A stretch of DNA of 64,000 nt from Heliocidaris tuberculata (Eukaryota > Echinodermata > Echinoidea > Camarodonta > Echinometridae). Shown one piece after another: positions 28,501-36,529 of this stretch (position 1 is the first letter of the stretch; each line of letters opens with the position of its first letter). The stretch spans positions 14,179,703 to 14,243,702 of the forward strand of contig CM046836.1 of assembly GCA_025618425.1 (NCBI GenBank), written 5' to 3'. Below the pieces are notes generated by a model. That model saw only the letters and a program-made list of their open reading frames with translations. It made no database searches and was not told the origin of the DNA. The position numbers and the translations under genes are program-made.

Positions 28501-31500
28501 TTCTATTTTTAAAAAATAATTTAAAAATAATGTCATTATTGTATGCACATAAGCTGCTGACATCCTTGCATTTGATTTGCTATGAGGAAATTTGTCACAC
28601 ATAATGAAACAAAGCCATCACTTTTTGTTTTGTTTTGTTTTCATTTTTTTATTATATTCACTATTATGTTCTTTCCCGGTGTAGATCTATGTGGATGGAG
28701 AACGTGTCGTAACCCTCAGTGAAGGCAGCAGTTTTGGAGAGCTAGCCCTCATCTATGGCACCCCAAGAGCTGCTACAGTCAAGGTATCAGTCTGTTTGTT
28801 TCAACGCATTGTCAGTCAGTCTGTCCAGTCATACATTTCTATACTAGTATATTACATGTATATGTGTGTTCCAGAAGATGGATGATACTGACAAATTAGC
28901 ATTTTCAATTCAAAATTTGCAATATGAAATCATCACTGATTATGTTGGGCTATTTTTTCTACTTGTATTCTACTGCATACTGATAAATTATACAGTGCAT
29001 CCCAGAAAAAAGTTAACAGTTGGAAAAAGTCTTCCCAAATATATGTTTCAAGATAAAGGAAATACCTGTGAATAGCTTCGGGTCTCTTCTATCTAATGAC
29101 ACCAAAATATCAACCAATATTCTGGGCTTGAGTGAGCAAAAGCCAATTTTGTGAAAGGGTGCAAAATCCAGATGTGACAAGAATTGTTATTGGCTCTGGC
29201 TGGTATCAGCCAAGCTCAGAGTCATGAAAAGGCTTAGAAATTTAAGTTCTGGTCAATAAAATGCAATTTATGAAATAACAGGCTTTATTCTTTGTATTTC
29301 CTTACACATCCCATCAACTTCTTTTGCTTGAGTGAGCAATTAACTACTTTGTTGAGTGTCTCAAATTATTACTTTTGGTGAGTCTTTTAATTTCACCTGG
29401 CTTGCTCACTCAGCCCTAAAGTTTTGATGGGATATATCAGGACATACAGTGAACAGATTCTGTTCTTTCGTAAATTGTCTTTTAATGATCAGAATATGAC
29501 ATTTCTAAGTCTTTTCATGACTCTCAACTTTGCTGATACCAGCCAGAACATAAACAAACATTTGTCTAGTAAGGATTTTGCACCCTTTCACAAAATTGGC
29601 TTTTGCTCACTCAAGCATAAAAGATTGTGAGGTATTTTGGTGTCACTTGATAGAAGAAACCCTAAGCTTTCTACAGGTATGAACATTTCCTGAAAATATT
29701 TTGAAATATTTAAATGGGGAGACTTTTTTCAATCAATTTTAAATGGTTCTCAACTTCGTTCATACCAGGCTGGACCAATACCAATTCTTGTCAAGTCCGA
29801 ATTTTGCACCCTTTCACAAAAGTGGTTTTTGATCACTCAAGCTTAATAACAAGTCAGATTTTTTGGTGTTATTACATAGGAGAGACCCTAAGCTATCAAT
29901 AAGATTGAAAATTTATGGAAAATATCCTGAAATATTGATTTAGCGAGACTTTTTCCAACCGTTAACTTTTTTTGGGAAGCACTGTAGTGTATACTTATAC
30001 ATGTACCTTAAATCAAGATAAATTTATATTATGTCGTGTCTGCTGACATGATGTTAGCTATAACACCTTTATGGCTTATAGCAGACAATTCTAAAGCAAA
30101 TTAGGGTAGTTTGGAGGGATGATAAATCATCACTTTGTATATGTTGTGTGTTGCCAATGGGTAGGTTCTGTTGTGTTATCCATCAAAGATTGAATCAAAC
30201 AGTAGAATGATTTTTGCTCATATGGGTAAGAAATTTATTCCTACATTTAACAATCCAGATTAGAAAAATAAATACAAATTATAAAAATTTTACTTGTGAG
30301 TCAAACAATCAGCACTTTTATGCATGACAATCTATTGACAGAATTTTTTCTGCCGTGGTCCCTTAAGATGGACCTTTTTTTAAAGGGATTATGGGCAAAG
30401 TGCCCTGTGTACTCACTTATTTTTATTATCTGGTTGTCATTTCCTTTGTGATTCCTATTCCTGTTTTGCAGGCTAAGACTGATCTTAAGCTGTGGGGAAT
30501 TGACAGGGACAGCTACAGACGAATTCTCATGGTAAGCATACTTGTCTCTCTAATCCTCATCAAAGGCCATTCGTAACATACAGTACATTAATAAAATGCA
30601 CTGAGAAGCTCTGCAAATCAAGGGGAAGTCGCAGGTTTTCTTGTTCATGTTGATCAATTTTGTTTTTAATATATAATAAACTCATTTTGTTAACTAACAT
30701 GTGACTATATTTAAACCACCTGATAATGAAATATGTTTGGGAATGGTAACTTACAGGGTATATATGCTGATTCGAGACGAGGGGCTGGGGTGAAGGCTTG
30801 TATGATTCAATTCTCTGAGGTCCTTCTACTCATGTTTGCCAGGAAAGTTAATGACATGACCATTATGTAATTTGTTCAAGTACATGCTACATCATTGGTA
30901 ATTGTATCTGTTGTAGTATAAGTCATTATTTTCTTTTTGTTTCTTTTTATTAGCTTTGGGCATACTCATTATGTATGAGTCAATAGATACATTATTTTCA
31001 TTTAATTTCATTCGTTTTATTGTACTCATCATTACTTGTAATTAAACAACAATTTTCTCTACCTCTAGATTTAAGTACTATGACTTGTTTATTGATAAAT
31101 TAGGATAAATAAAGAAGTGCTAAGTTTGGGGAGTTTAGAGGTATGTCTTGGGATGGTTCATTTTTTTCCCCCTCTCTCTTCTTTTTTCTTGTGGCAAGAA
31201 GCCCTTTATCTTTATTTAGTGGGATGACAAGTCAATATAAGGAAATTGATTTCCTTAGTCACTCGCCAAATTAGAACATGCTCTCAACAAAAGTGCGGCT
31301 TTTACGCTGCCCCTCCATAATGAATGCTCTAGCAAGAAGTACACGGGTTGACGTACAGTAAGGTGATAGGATGATCGAGCAGAGTCTAGTGTTTCATTAA
31401 AGCTAGAGGGTATTGATCGGGTGGGACCTTCAAACTCTTGAGGTGTGTGGCAATGTTTACTCAGCACTATGACATCATCAGTGTAAGGGATAGTGCCATC

Positions 31501-34500
31501 AAACAAGGCAAACCACTGACGGGAGCTTGTTTGTGAGTGAATAATGCAATCATGGCAATGCTGGGCATGTTATAGAAGAGTCGTGTTATTGAGAGGAAGA
31601 TGAGGATTTTAATCTTACTTCATTTCTTTAGATTTGACCTTCTTTGCCACCTTATTATCAAATACCATAAATGAACCTTCATATCTTTTCAGACACATGC
31701 ATCTAGGGCACTTCCACAATTAGTGAGACATGGCAAAATATGTAAAATCAGTATTCTTCCATCTTTTATGCCCCTGATAGTTGAAATTGGGACTATTATC
31801 TAGATTGAATAGGGGAATAGTTTTCTGCCATTAAATTGATCCTTGTGTACCTCGTTCACATAGAATCTGAAACTGTACATGTGGAACTACACCAATATTA
31901 TATGTGTTAAATTGCTAATTTGGCATTCATTATATTTTATAGGGATAAATTCTACAATACATGTATATAGAGCCCTTTCCATTCAGAAAAGAAAAAAAAA
32001 AGCTAGTAGTCCAAATGAATTGCACGACATTTTGTCTTTGATTTGCAAAGTTCTTCTTACTTATAAATACCATGTGTACTTGGTGTATATTATTGAATGT
32101 GATTTTATCAAGAACTTGTAAATTTGCTGGTGCTTTTACAGTTTACTTGATGATTAACAGTACAGAAATATATTTAGCCACTTTCTCTCTGTAACAAAAA
32201 GAAAAGGAAGCCTTTAAATTAGTCCTTTAAAGAATGCCTATTTTTCAGTAACGTCCTTTTCTCAACCATGTTGCGAAAGAATTGCAAACCACTGGGGAAG
32301 AGTTCTGAATTGTTAATGCTGTATCTGTAGAAGAGGCAAGATAATGAAAATGGTGATGAGTGAATGATCTAGTGGGCATTGTCACTTTTTCTTTCATTCT
32401 TCTATGTCTATATGGGGGCCCTCGCAATTATTATGTGGGGGTGCTGCAGAGATAGAGATACATGTAGAGAGATGCTGTAGCACCCTACTTTAATACGGCA
32501 GGTTCACATATGCCACAGTAGACCCTGAGGATGGAGAAACCAGCTGCGAGCAACATATTTTCACATATGTGAACAAGCCTTTATAAGCAAATTGCTTCAA
32601 AGGGGTTTCCTTACCATCTGTTCTTATCTATTACGATACACATTTTTTTGTCTTTGTACATGTACATATCGTTCTTTGTCTGGCAGAATGATGCGAATGG
32701 ATGCGTGACCAGCAGATCCTATATGCTAGATATACAAGTGGATCTATATAACACTTTCCAGTCGATAATTCATTTTGATTGTTAACAGTGATAGGTTATA
32801 GCTTTCCATCTTTTTCTGACCAATCTTTTTTTTCTCTCTCTCTTTCTCTTTCCCTCTCCTTATAGGGAAGCCAAGTGCGCAAGAGGAAGATGTATGAGGA
32901 ATTCCTCACTAAGGTTTCAATCCTTGGTAAGTCAACTGTTATGGTATTTAGTGTAAGGGGAGACAAATACAGAACTGAAACATGACTGTATCTCTCACTG
33001 TCCAGATAACAAGTGATGTCTTTCTTTATTAGGTACTGAGAATATATGCTATACACACACTGTGTGTAACTTCCATGACATGAGATCAATGGTGGGAAAG
33101 AATGTTATGATTGTTTACATAATGTAATTTAGGTTATCGCATACATGTATGTATTACATTTGGGGTCATACATGTAGGAAGTGCATTGTGCAGAAACAAG
33201 ATTGGAATACCAACAATAATATTGCAAGAACACAATGTCCCTCCCCTCTTTGGATGAAAACGTATCTTATCTGAATCGTTCAAATCGAATCTCAACTGGC
33301 AACTACAGACGCAAATAATCCATAACATTTCTCAAACATGAATGAATCGGGGTGCTCCTGAAGTGTTTTCAGTTCTTTGTCAATTTAGAAAGTAGCAACA
33401 AAATCAATGATTTTGTCATTATAAACACAGCAAACAGAAATTGCTTAAACCTCACTAATAATAATCAAAATAGGAGCATACATGTAGCACATCCCAAACT
33501 TTTCTCAACATAGTCTAAATGCGTATTATGAATATGTCCTTCCAATAAACATCCTTTGGTGGATCTCCAACTAAAACATGAGGTGCTGAATAAACGAAAC
33601 AAATATGAATTACTGTCCACTAACTTTGACTGCAATGTACTATTTCTTTTCTCAAACTCTTAAAGTATAGTTGCTTGTATAAGCAGAAAACTATGTAAGA
33701 AAATACATCGAGACAAATATCCAACTCTATGAATGAAACTGAAACTTGACAATTATCCCAACGATTTGGCAACAATAATTAATGGATTGATAATATTACT
33801 TGTAGAACAGAATTATGCATGAAATGTGGTGTTTTCTGAATAAGAGTAAACGAGAGTGTACCTGACTCTTTGTAAAGAATCAAGGGAAGTGAAGAAATGT
33901 AGGGAAATTAGATCTTTTAGGAATCTGAATGTAATCAGGCCTTGATTTTTAGAAGGGAATGTGAGTTGATCTTAAAGGGTACCAATCACCAAAAAATATT
34001 TCATTCTGTATTGTTAGAGGTTCCATGTCATTCTACTATATTCCAAATATGTGCTTCGAATATCACTTCTATAAAGAGATATTACAAGTTTAATTATACT
34101 CTCTATAAGCAGAAAAGCGACCCGTGAGTAGACTACTCAACGCACCCGTACGCGCTCGCCAAGATAAGGGCTTGCACAGAACCCAACTCGGAGGTTCGGT
34201 TCCGCGCGAGCACCTTCATGTTATCCTTTATTTCCTTCATACTCCTAAGCTTTTGACCTATAAAATTTCAAATAAAGTTCTGTGAGGATAATTTTATACT
34301 TCCTTGCGGTATACAAATTCTTTTTTCAGATGGTTGGTACACTTTAACCTGTTAACTCATGAATTATCTCATTCCAATAGGTTTAATGCAGTAACCATCT
34401 CGTGCCCAAGGGCATTGGGATAAGTTATTTTTATTCTAGAAAAACTCATAGTTCTTGCAGATTGTAGTGAAAGAGACATATCTTTAGTAGTTGACGATTT

Positions 34501-36529
34501 GAGGAGAGAGAGTCAATGTTGAATTGTCGTTCTCTTGTAGAAAACCTTGACATGTGGGAGAACCTGACGGTGGCAGACGCTCTGGAGCCAGTCCAGTTTG
34601 ATGACGGCGAGAAGATCGTTGTCCAGGGAGAACAGGGAGATGACTTCTTCATGATCATTGAGGTATGGAAACTAGACCACTAAAGCCTTGTTCACACTGT
34701 CATGCATGGCATGGTAAACCACCTCAAAAGAACCACCATGACACAATAAGAAACATTATGCGTGTAAATGAATGGCACGTGGTGGTGAAGAAAAAAAAAA
34801 GCTGCGTGCAGCATGTGCAACAAAGGCCCTAAATGCTATAAGACACAGATCTATAGAAAGCACCCTACGGTTAAGCAGCTTAGCGAAACGCAGTAGCACG
34901 AAAGATGCATCCAGAATGCAAAATGCATATTGTTGAAAATCATGATTTTATTTAGAAAATAATTGTTAAACCATAGGGCAGGTTAAAACACATGTACAAC
35001 ATTGACTAGGCCTAGTATTACCAAAACTGCCATTGCAAAAGTCAAAATATAATATTTTTTATTCATTTCTATCATCAACATTTTTGCTGTTTGTGTTCCG
35101 GATGCGTCTTTTCATGCCACCAGGGCCCTCTTGCATAAAAAGTTGCGATTAAACGCAACGCAACTCCAAAAATTAAACGCAACTCGATTTTCAACCAATC
35201 AGGATCTTGTATTTGGGACTTGCGTTTAATTTTTTGAGTTGCGTTTTATCGCAAGTCTTTATGCAAGAGGGCCCTGTTTCGCTAAGCTACCTTAATCTCA
35301 TGTTGTTTTATTAAATTTTAAAAAATAAATTTAGAATTGGTTTACTGCATAATGTGTAAACAAAGTTTTATATTCCTCCATTCTTGTCGGTGACATTTGA
35401 GCAGGAAAATAGGGCCTTCTGAATATTCCATTTGTGAGATGGTGCACCAGTGCATATACTTAACAGAAGCTTTCTCCTTCGTTCTCCATTCTGATCAGAA
35501 TTTATGCTCTAATTGTCCACATCTTCCTTTCAGAAAACAAATCATTTTTTTGTAGAACTGTATATTGGTAAAAAGATACTCGTGTGGTTTTAAAAAGATA
35601 TCTCACTGATTCAGTCTATAAATTTTTGAAATATTGCAAGGTTTGCTCCTTTAAAAAATTCTGACTTTATATTTTTTTCTTCTTTGCCATTCAGGGTCAA
35701 GCTGCCGTCCTCCAGCGTCATGGCAATGACTCAGAATTGATCGAAGTTGGCAAGCTAGGACCATCAGATTACTTTGGTAAGTCTTATACTATTTATTTGT
35801 GTGTTTTTTGTATAAATTTACATGAAGATGCTTTGCTTTCCTTGTGAAGTCAACAAGTTCGATTGTCTTATGACACTAAGGCAGTGTTTATGTAGCCTAG
35901 CAAAATGTAGTGGTATGTACAGAGAAGCATGCATAAGTCACAAAATATTACATTTATTGCAGAGGTAGAACCACAATATTAATATCTTAAGTTAGTATAT
36001 ACTTATACTATTTTAATTAGACTAAAATTTGCCATTCAGATGTGTCTGTGTACTGCAAACCCAGAAACCTTTTAGGATTGTAAACGACAGCCATTTATTT
36101 TGGTGGCAAAATGTTGATTTTTCTTTTTTTGTATTAAACTTCCATGCATATGAATTACATGTATTTCAAAATCCTTACAAAACTCGGTGAGATTGCCTTA
36201 AAGCTTGAAATTTTCTAGTCCCATATTTCAATACTCCCTTGTTTTACGATCCACATTAAGATAGCAAAGTGCTTTGTGCAGTCCTCTAGAATTTACTATT
36301 TTCGTGATTCCCAGTATTGATGATTTTCAAATCCTCACTCTCCTTTCTCAAACCAGGTGAGATTGCCTTACTGCTAGACCGCCCCCGTGCTGCCACCGTT
36401 GTAGCTCGCGGCCCCTTGAAGTGCGTCAAATTGGACAGACAGCGCTTTGAGCGTGTGCTTGGACCTTGCCAGGAGATCCTCAAGAGGAATATCTCCAGCT
36501 ACAACAGCTTTGTACAGTTGTCTGTATAG
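4719..36529 (+). CDS. PRKAR1A: cAMP-dependent protein kinase type I regulatory subunit (gene span, 11 coding exons)
   Basis: The product is the cytosolic cAMP sensor that holds PKA catalytic subunits inactive and releases them on binding cAMP. Exons are 4719-4787, 17284-17466, 20513-20604, 22216-22277, 27976-28022, 28685-28783, 30472-30531, 32866-32926, 34541-34662, 35695-35776 and 36357-36529. All have GT-AG borders and join in phase to 349 residues. In order: a 23-residue basic N-terminus, an acidic/Pro linker, the inhibitor RRRRGAF (residues 62-68, Ala at P0 as in type I subunits), CNB-A with [16 protein letters not shown] (Glu170, Arg179), and CNB-B with [15 protein letters not shown] (Glu294, Arg303). 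These Glu/Arg pairs correspond to E200/R209 and E324/R333 of mammalian RI-alpha. The usual N-terminal D/D domain is absent from this model. Invertebrates usually have one RI gene, so the symbol stands for the common orthologue of RI-alpha and RI-beta. The kinase inhibitor assignment is secure; the start is less certain. Confidence 0.96.
6158..6406. repeat. 139-bp tandem duplication
   Basis: Two diverged copies start at 6158 and 6297, both opening with CTTTGTGTTGAAGGAAAA and sharing AAGTTCT(G/A)CTGGTAAGATAG. The second copy is slightly shorter. Confidence 0.85.
6409..6548. mobile_element. Short foldback MITE with GGGGAGC ends
   Basis: Inverted arms of about 46 bp start GGGGAGCATTTCATCAAGC and end in the reverse complement (ATTGATGAAACGCTCCCC). 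The centre carries AGCCAATCAGATGCAAGG, a CCAATCAG-type core also seen in the foldback at 35121-35276. Non-coding. Confidence 0.8.
6691..6834. repeat. 71-bp tandem duplication
   Basis: Two nearly identical copies begin at 6691 and 6762 with AAGTGTTTGATCCAGCAATA and end CTCCTCAGCCCTTTAAG. The high identity suggests a recent event. Confidence 0.9.
7925..8602. repeat. Minisatellite of AAGTTACTATCTACT units, interrupted
   Basis: Irregular units of about 24-30 bp with the core AAGTTACTATCTACT(G/C)TACTGAAT fill 7925-8128 and resume at about 8400-8602. The roughly 270 bp between is unrelated, CpG-richer sequence, consistent with an insertion into the array. Confidence 0.85.
10600..10990. promoter_or_regulatory. 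GC-richer block in intron 1, possible regulatory segment
   Basis: This stretch stands out from its AT-rich surroundings in GC, CpG and sequence complexity and contains no transposon signature that I recognise. A 132-codon open frame on the - strand covers it but has no recognisable domain and no convincing splice context. It could be a conserved enhancer, an exon of an unrecognised transcript, or a diverged repeat. Confidence 0.25.
11708..11935. repeat. GA-rich low-complexity tract
   Basis: Purine-rich with (GA)n runs at about 11728-11742 and 11819-11842. The Ser/Leu-rich open frames on the opposite strand are artefacts. Confidence 0.85.
12991..13300. repeat. 190-bp diverged tandem duplication
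   Basis: ATGAAACTCATTAG recurs at 12991 and 13181, followed in both copies by similar text (TACAGACA.TTTCAA, ATATGGTTC, GGTAATGGAAAGGA-like). Confidence 0.75.
13587..14082. mobile_element. Near-perfect long foldback element, TTAA-bounded
   Basis: The left arm 13587-13790 and right arm 13878-14082 are reverse complements with only a few mismatches, separated by an 87-bp loop with GCGCGC words. Both ends read TTAAAGGGGGTACCC. In the PKA-RI pre-mRNA it would fold into a hairpin of about 200 bp. No coding capacity. A TTAA-targeting MITE is the likeliest identity. Confidence 0.93.
14158..14262. repeat. TC-rich low-complexity tract
   Basis: Pyrimidine-rich, with CTCTCTGTCTCTCTCTGTC runs around 14210-14250. 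Confidence 0.8.
15268..15400 (+). mobile_element. tRNA-derived SINE fragment
   Basis: An RNA polymerase III A box (TAGTCGAGTGG, 15275-15285) and B box (GGTTCAAACCC, 15319-15329) are spaced as in a tRNA. Acceptor-like ends pair imperfectly (GGTGTCG with TGGCACT), but the anticodon stem does not form. The tail TCCTTCAGCCAGGCATTTTACC then ACATTGCTCCTC resembles tRNA-SINE bodies known from many metazoans (from memory). It is a retroposed fragment rather than a working tRNA. Confidence 0.65.
17284..17466 (+). CDS. PRKAR1A: PKA-RI coding exon 2: linker and pseudosubstrate
   Basis: 61 codons, phase 0 at both ends, acceptor CCATAG and donor GTAACG. It encodes the Ser/Gln/Glu-rich linker, [12 protein letters not shown], the inhibitor GRRRRGAFS, then the start of the conserved N-terminal region ([12 protein letters not shown]). 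Ala rather than Ser at P0 marks a type I, non-phosphorylated inhibitor. Confidence 0.97.
17936..18790. mobile_element. CpG-rich inverted-repeat element with internal TATA box
   Basis: The left end (ACGCAAACGATTCGCGAAGG, then ATGGCAAAGTCCAACATTCG) reappears inverted at the right end (CGAATGTTGGATTTTGCCAT, then CCTTCGCAAATCGTTTCCGT). The inside is CpG-rich with repeated TTCG/CGAA words and a TATATAAA at about 18619. It sits in the intron between coding exons 2 and 3. The short open frames inside show no recognisable transposase. Confidence 0.7.
20513..20604 (+). CDS. PRKAR1A: PKA-RI coding exon 3
   Basis: 30 codons plus 2 bases. Acceptor TTCTCAG, donor GTAGGT. Encodes [20 protein letters not shown] and [10 protein letters not shown], the N3A-like helical entry to CNB-A, nearly identical to vertebrate RI. 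The split codon AG|T is completed by the next exon. Confidence 0.97.
20770..21413. mobile_element. Inverted-repeat element carrying a nested MITE
   Basis: GAATAGACCAGTTCGTAATT at 20770 is matched in reverse at 21394-21413 (AATTACGAACGGGCCTATTC). The inner arms share GCGCATGTGCA and TTTGTACCA(A/T)GTAC. The TTAA MITE at 20900-21314 sits inside, so this looks like an element inserted into an older one. Confidence 0.55.
20900..21314 (+). mobile_element. TTAA-bounded MITE, copy 2
   Basis: Same family as 2354-2766: starts TTAACCCTTTCAGGACAGG and ends TTTCGAAAGGGTTAA. About 415 bp and non-coding. It lies in intron 3 of PKA-RI. Confidence 0.85.
21515..21600. repeat. GA-rich microsatellite
   Basis: (GA)n at about 21526-21547 with GATA-type extension. 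Confidence 0.85.
22216..22277 (+). CDS. PRKAR1A: PKA-RI coding exon 4
   Basis: 62 bases, phases 2 to 1, acceptor TTTTTCAG, donor GTAAAA. Encodes [20 protein letters not shown], the first strands of CNB-A. Joins through G|GT to exon 5. Confidence 0.97.
22380..23690. repeat. Strand-asymmetric low-complexity block in intron 4
   Basis: A GT-only tract of TTTTG/TTTTTG units (about 22380-22545) is followed by about 1 kb of purine-rich sequence with several GAGA and AGACAGAG tracts (about 22690-23690). The Phe/Cys-rich and Ser/Leu-rich open frames across it are artefacts. Confidence 0.75.
24119..24550. mobile_element. Inverted-repeat MITE with AATTCTCC ends
   Basis: AATTCTCCCTATCGCATATAGC at the left is matched by GCTATATGCGATACGGAGAATT at the right. 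Near the left end a 10-bp unit, CGATATCAGC, is repeated three times. GC and CpG are higher than in the flanks. Non-coding. Confidence 0.8.
25765..26179 (+). mobile_element. TTAA-bounded MITE, copy 3
   Basis: Starts TTAACCCTTTCAGGACAGG and ends TGTCTCGAAAGGGTTAA, 415 bp, in intron 4 of PKA-RI. Same family as 2354-2766. Confidence 0.87.
27401..27890. repeat. Three tandem repeats of about 165 bp
   Basis: Units begin at 27401, 27565 and 27735 with ATGAACAAGCC-like text. They share CTTGGGAAGTT, GCTCAGTT, GTAATGGATA, TGTTCAC and GCTCATTCGTGGCTAA. A related word, ACATATGTGAACAAGCC, recurs at about 32565. No coding function is seen. Confidence 0.8.
27976..28022 (+). CDS. PRKAR1A: PKA-RI coding exon 5
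   Basis: 47 bases, phase 1 to 0, acceptor GAATAG, donor GTGAGT. Encodes (G)[15 protein letters not shown], a signature of RI CNB-A. Confidence 0.97.
28685..28783 (+). CDS. PRKAR1A: PKA-RI coding exon 6: phosphate-binding cassette A
   Basis: 33 codons, phase 0. Encodes [16 protein letters not shown] then [17 protein letters not shown]. Glu170 and Arg179 are the residues that contact the ribose hydroxyl and cyclic phosphate of cAMP at site A. Confidence 0.98.
28991..29986. mobile_element. Inverted-repeat element with TACAGTGC ends (Tc1/mariner-like MITE)
   Basis: Starts TACAGTGCATCCCAGAAAAA and ends with the inverse (TTTTTTTGGGAAGCACTGTA), flanked by TA. The arms extend inwards over AGTTAAC.GTTGGAAAAAGTC. 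Internal blocks (GCACCCTTTCACAAAA, CTCACTCAAGC) occur in both orientations. No transposase frame, so non-autonomous. It lies in intron 6 of PKA-RI. Confidence 0.78.
30472..30531 (+). CDS. PRKAR1A: PKA-RI coding exon 7
   Basis: 20 codons, [20 protein letters not shown], phase 0, acceptor TTTTGCAG, donor GTAAGC. This is the C-terminal helix region of CNB-A, including the Trp that caps the adenine of site B cAMP in vertebrate RI (family knowledge). Confidence 0.97.
32866..32926 (+). CDS. PRKAR1A: PKA-RI coding exon 8
   Basis: 61 bases encoding [20 protein letters not shown] plus one base. The acceptor follows a long pyrimidine tract (CCTCTCCTTATAG) and the donor is GTAAGT. This is the B/C helix linking CNB-A to CNB-B. 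Confidence 0.97.
33972..34347. mobile_element. TTAA-bounded foldback MITE
   Basis: Left end TTAAAGGGTACCAATCA. Right end TGGTTGGTACACTTTAA, its imperfect inverse. About 376 bp with TTAA at both borders. Resembles in its outermost bases the larger foldback at 13587-14082. Confidence 0.65.
34541..34662 (+). CDS. PRKAR1A: PKA-RI coding exon 9
   Basis: 122 bases, phase 1 to 0, acceptor CTCTTGTAG, donor GTATGG. Encodes the start of [24 protein letters not shown], then [20 protein letters not shown]. Confidence 0.97.
34871..35295. mobile_element. TTAA-bounded inverted-repeat element with nested insertion
   Basis: TTAAGCAGCTTAGCGAAAC at the left is mirrored by GTTTCGCTAAGCTACCTTAA at the right. 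A second arm block (GTAGCACGAAAGATGCATCC) pairs with GGATGCGTCTTTTCATGCCAC. The right arm is split exactly by the foldback at 35121-35276. Confidence 0.6.
35121..35276. mobile_element. Foldback MITE with CAGGGCCCTCTTGCAT ends
   Basis: Inverted arms start CAGGGCCCTCTTGCATAAA and end TTTATGCAAGAGGGCCCTG. An inner pair TTGCG.TTAAACGCAA also folds. The core contains CCAATCAGGATCTTG. It interrupts the arm of the element at 34871-35295. Confidence 0.85.
35695..35776 (+). CDS. PRKAR1A: PKA-RI coding exon 10
   Basis: 82 bases, phase 0 to 1, acceptor GCCATTCAG, donor GTAAGT. Encodes [20 protein letters not shown] then LGPSDYF, middle strands of CNB-B. Confidence 0.97.
36357..36529 (+). CDS. PRKAR1A: PKA-RI coding exon 11: phosphate-binding cassette B and C-terminus
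   Basis: 173 bases ending in TAG at 36527-36529, acceptor AAACCAG. Encodes [36 protein letters not shown] and the conserved C-terminus YNSFVQLSV. Glu294 and Arg303 bind the second cAMP. Confidence 0.98.

Noticed and set aside
31255..31506. 83-codon - strand open frame in PKA-RI intron 7
   Set aside because: The sequence is complex but shows no known domain and no splice context. Chance frame most likely.
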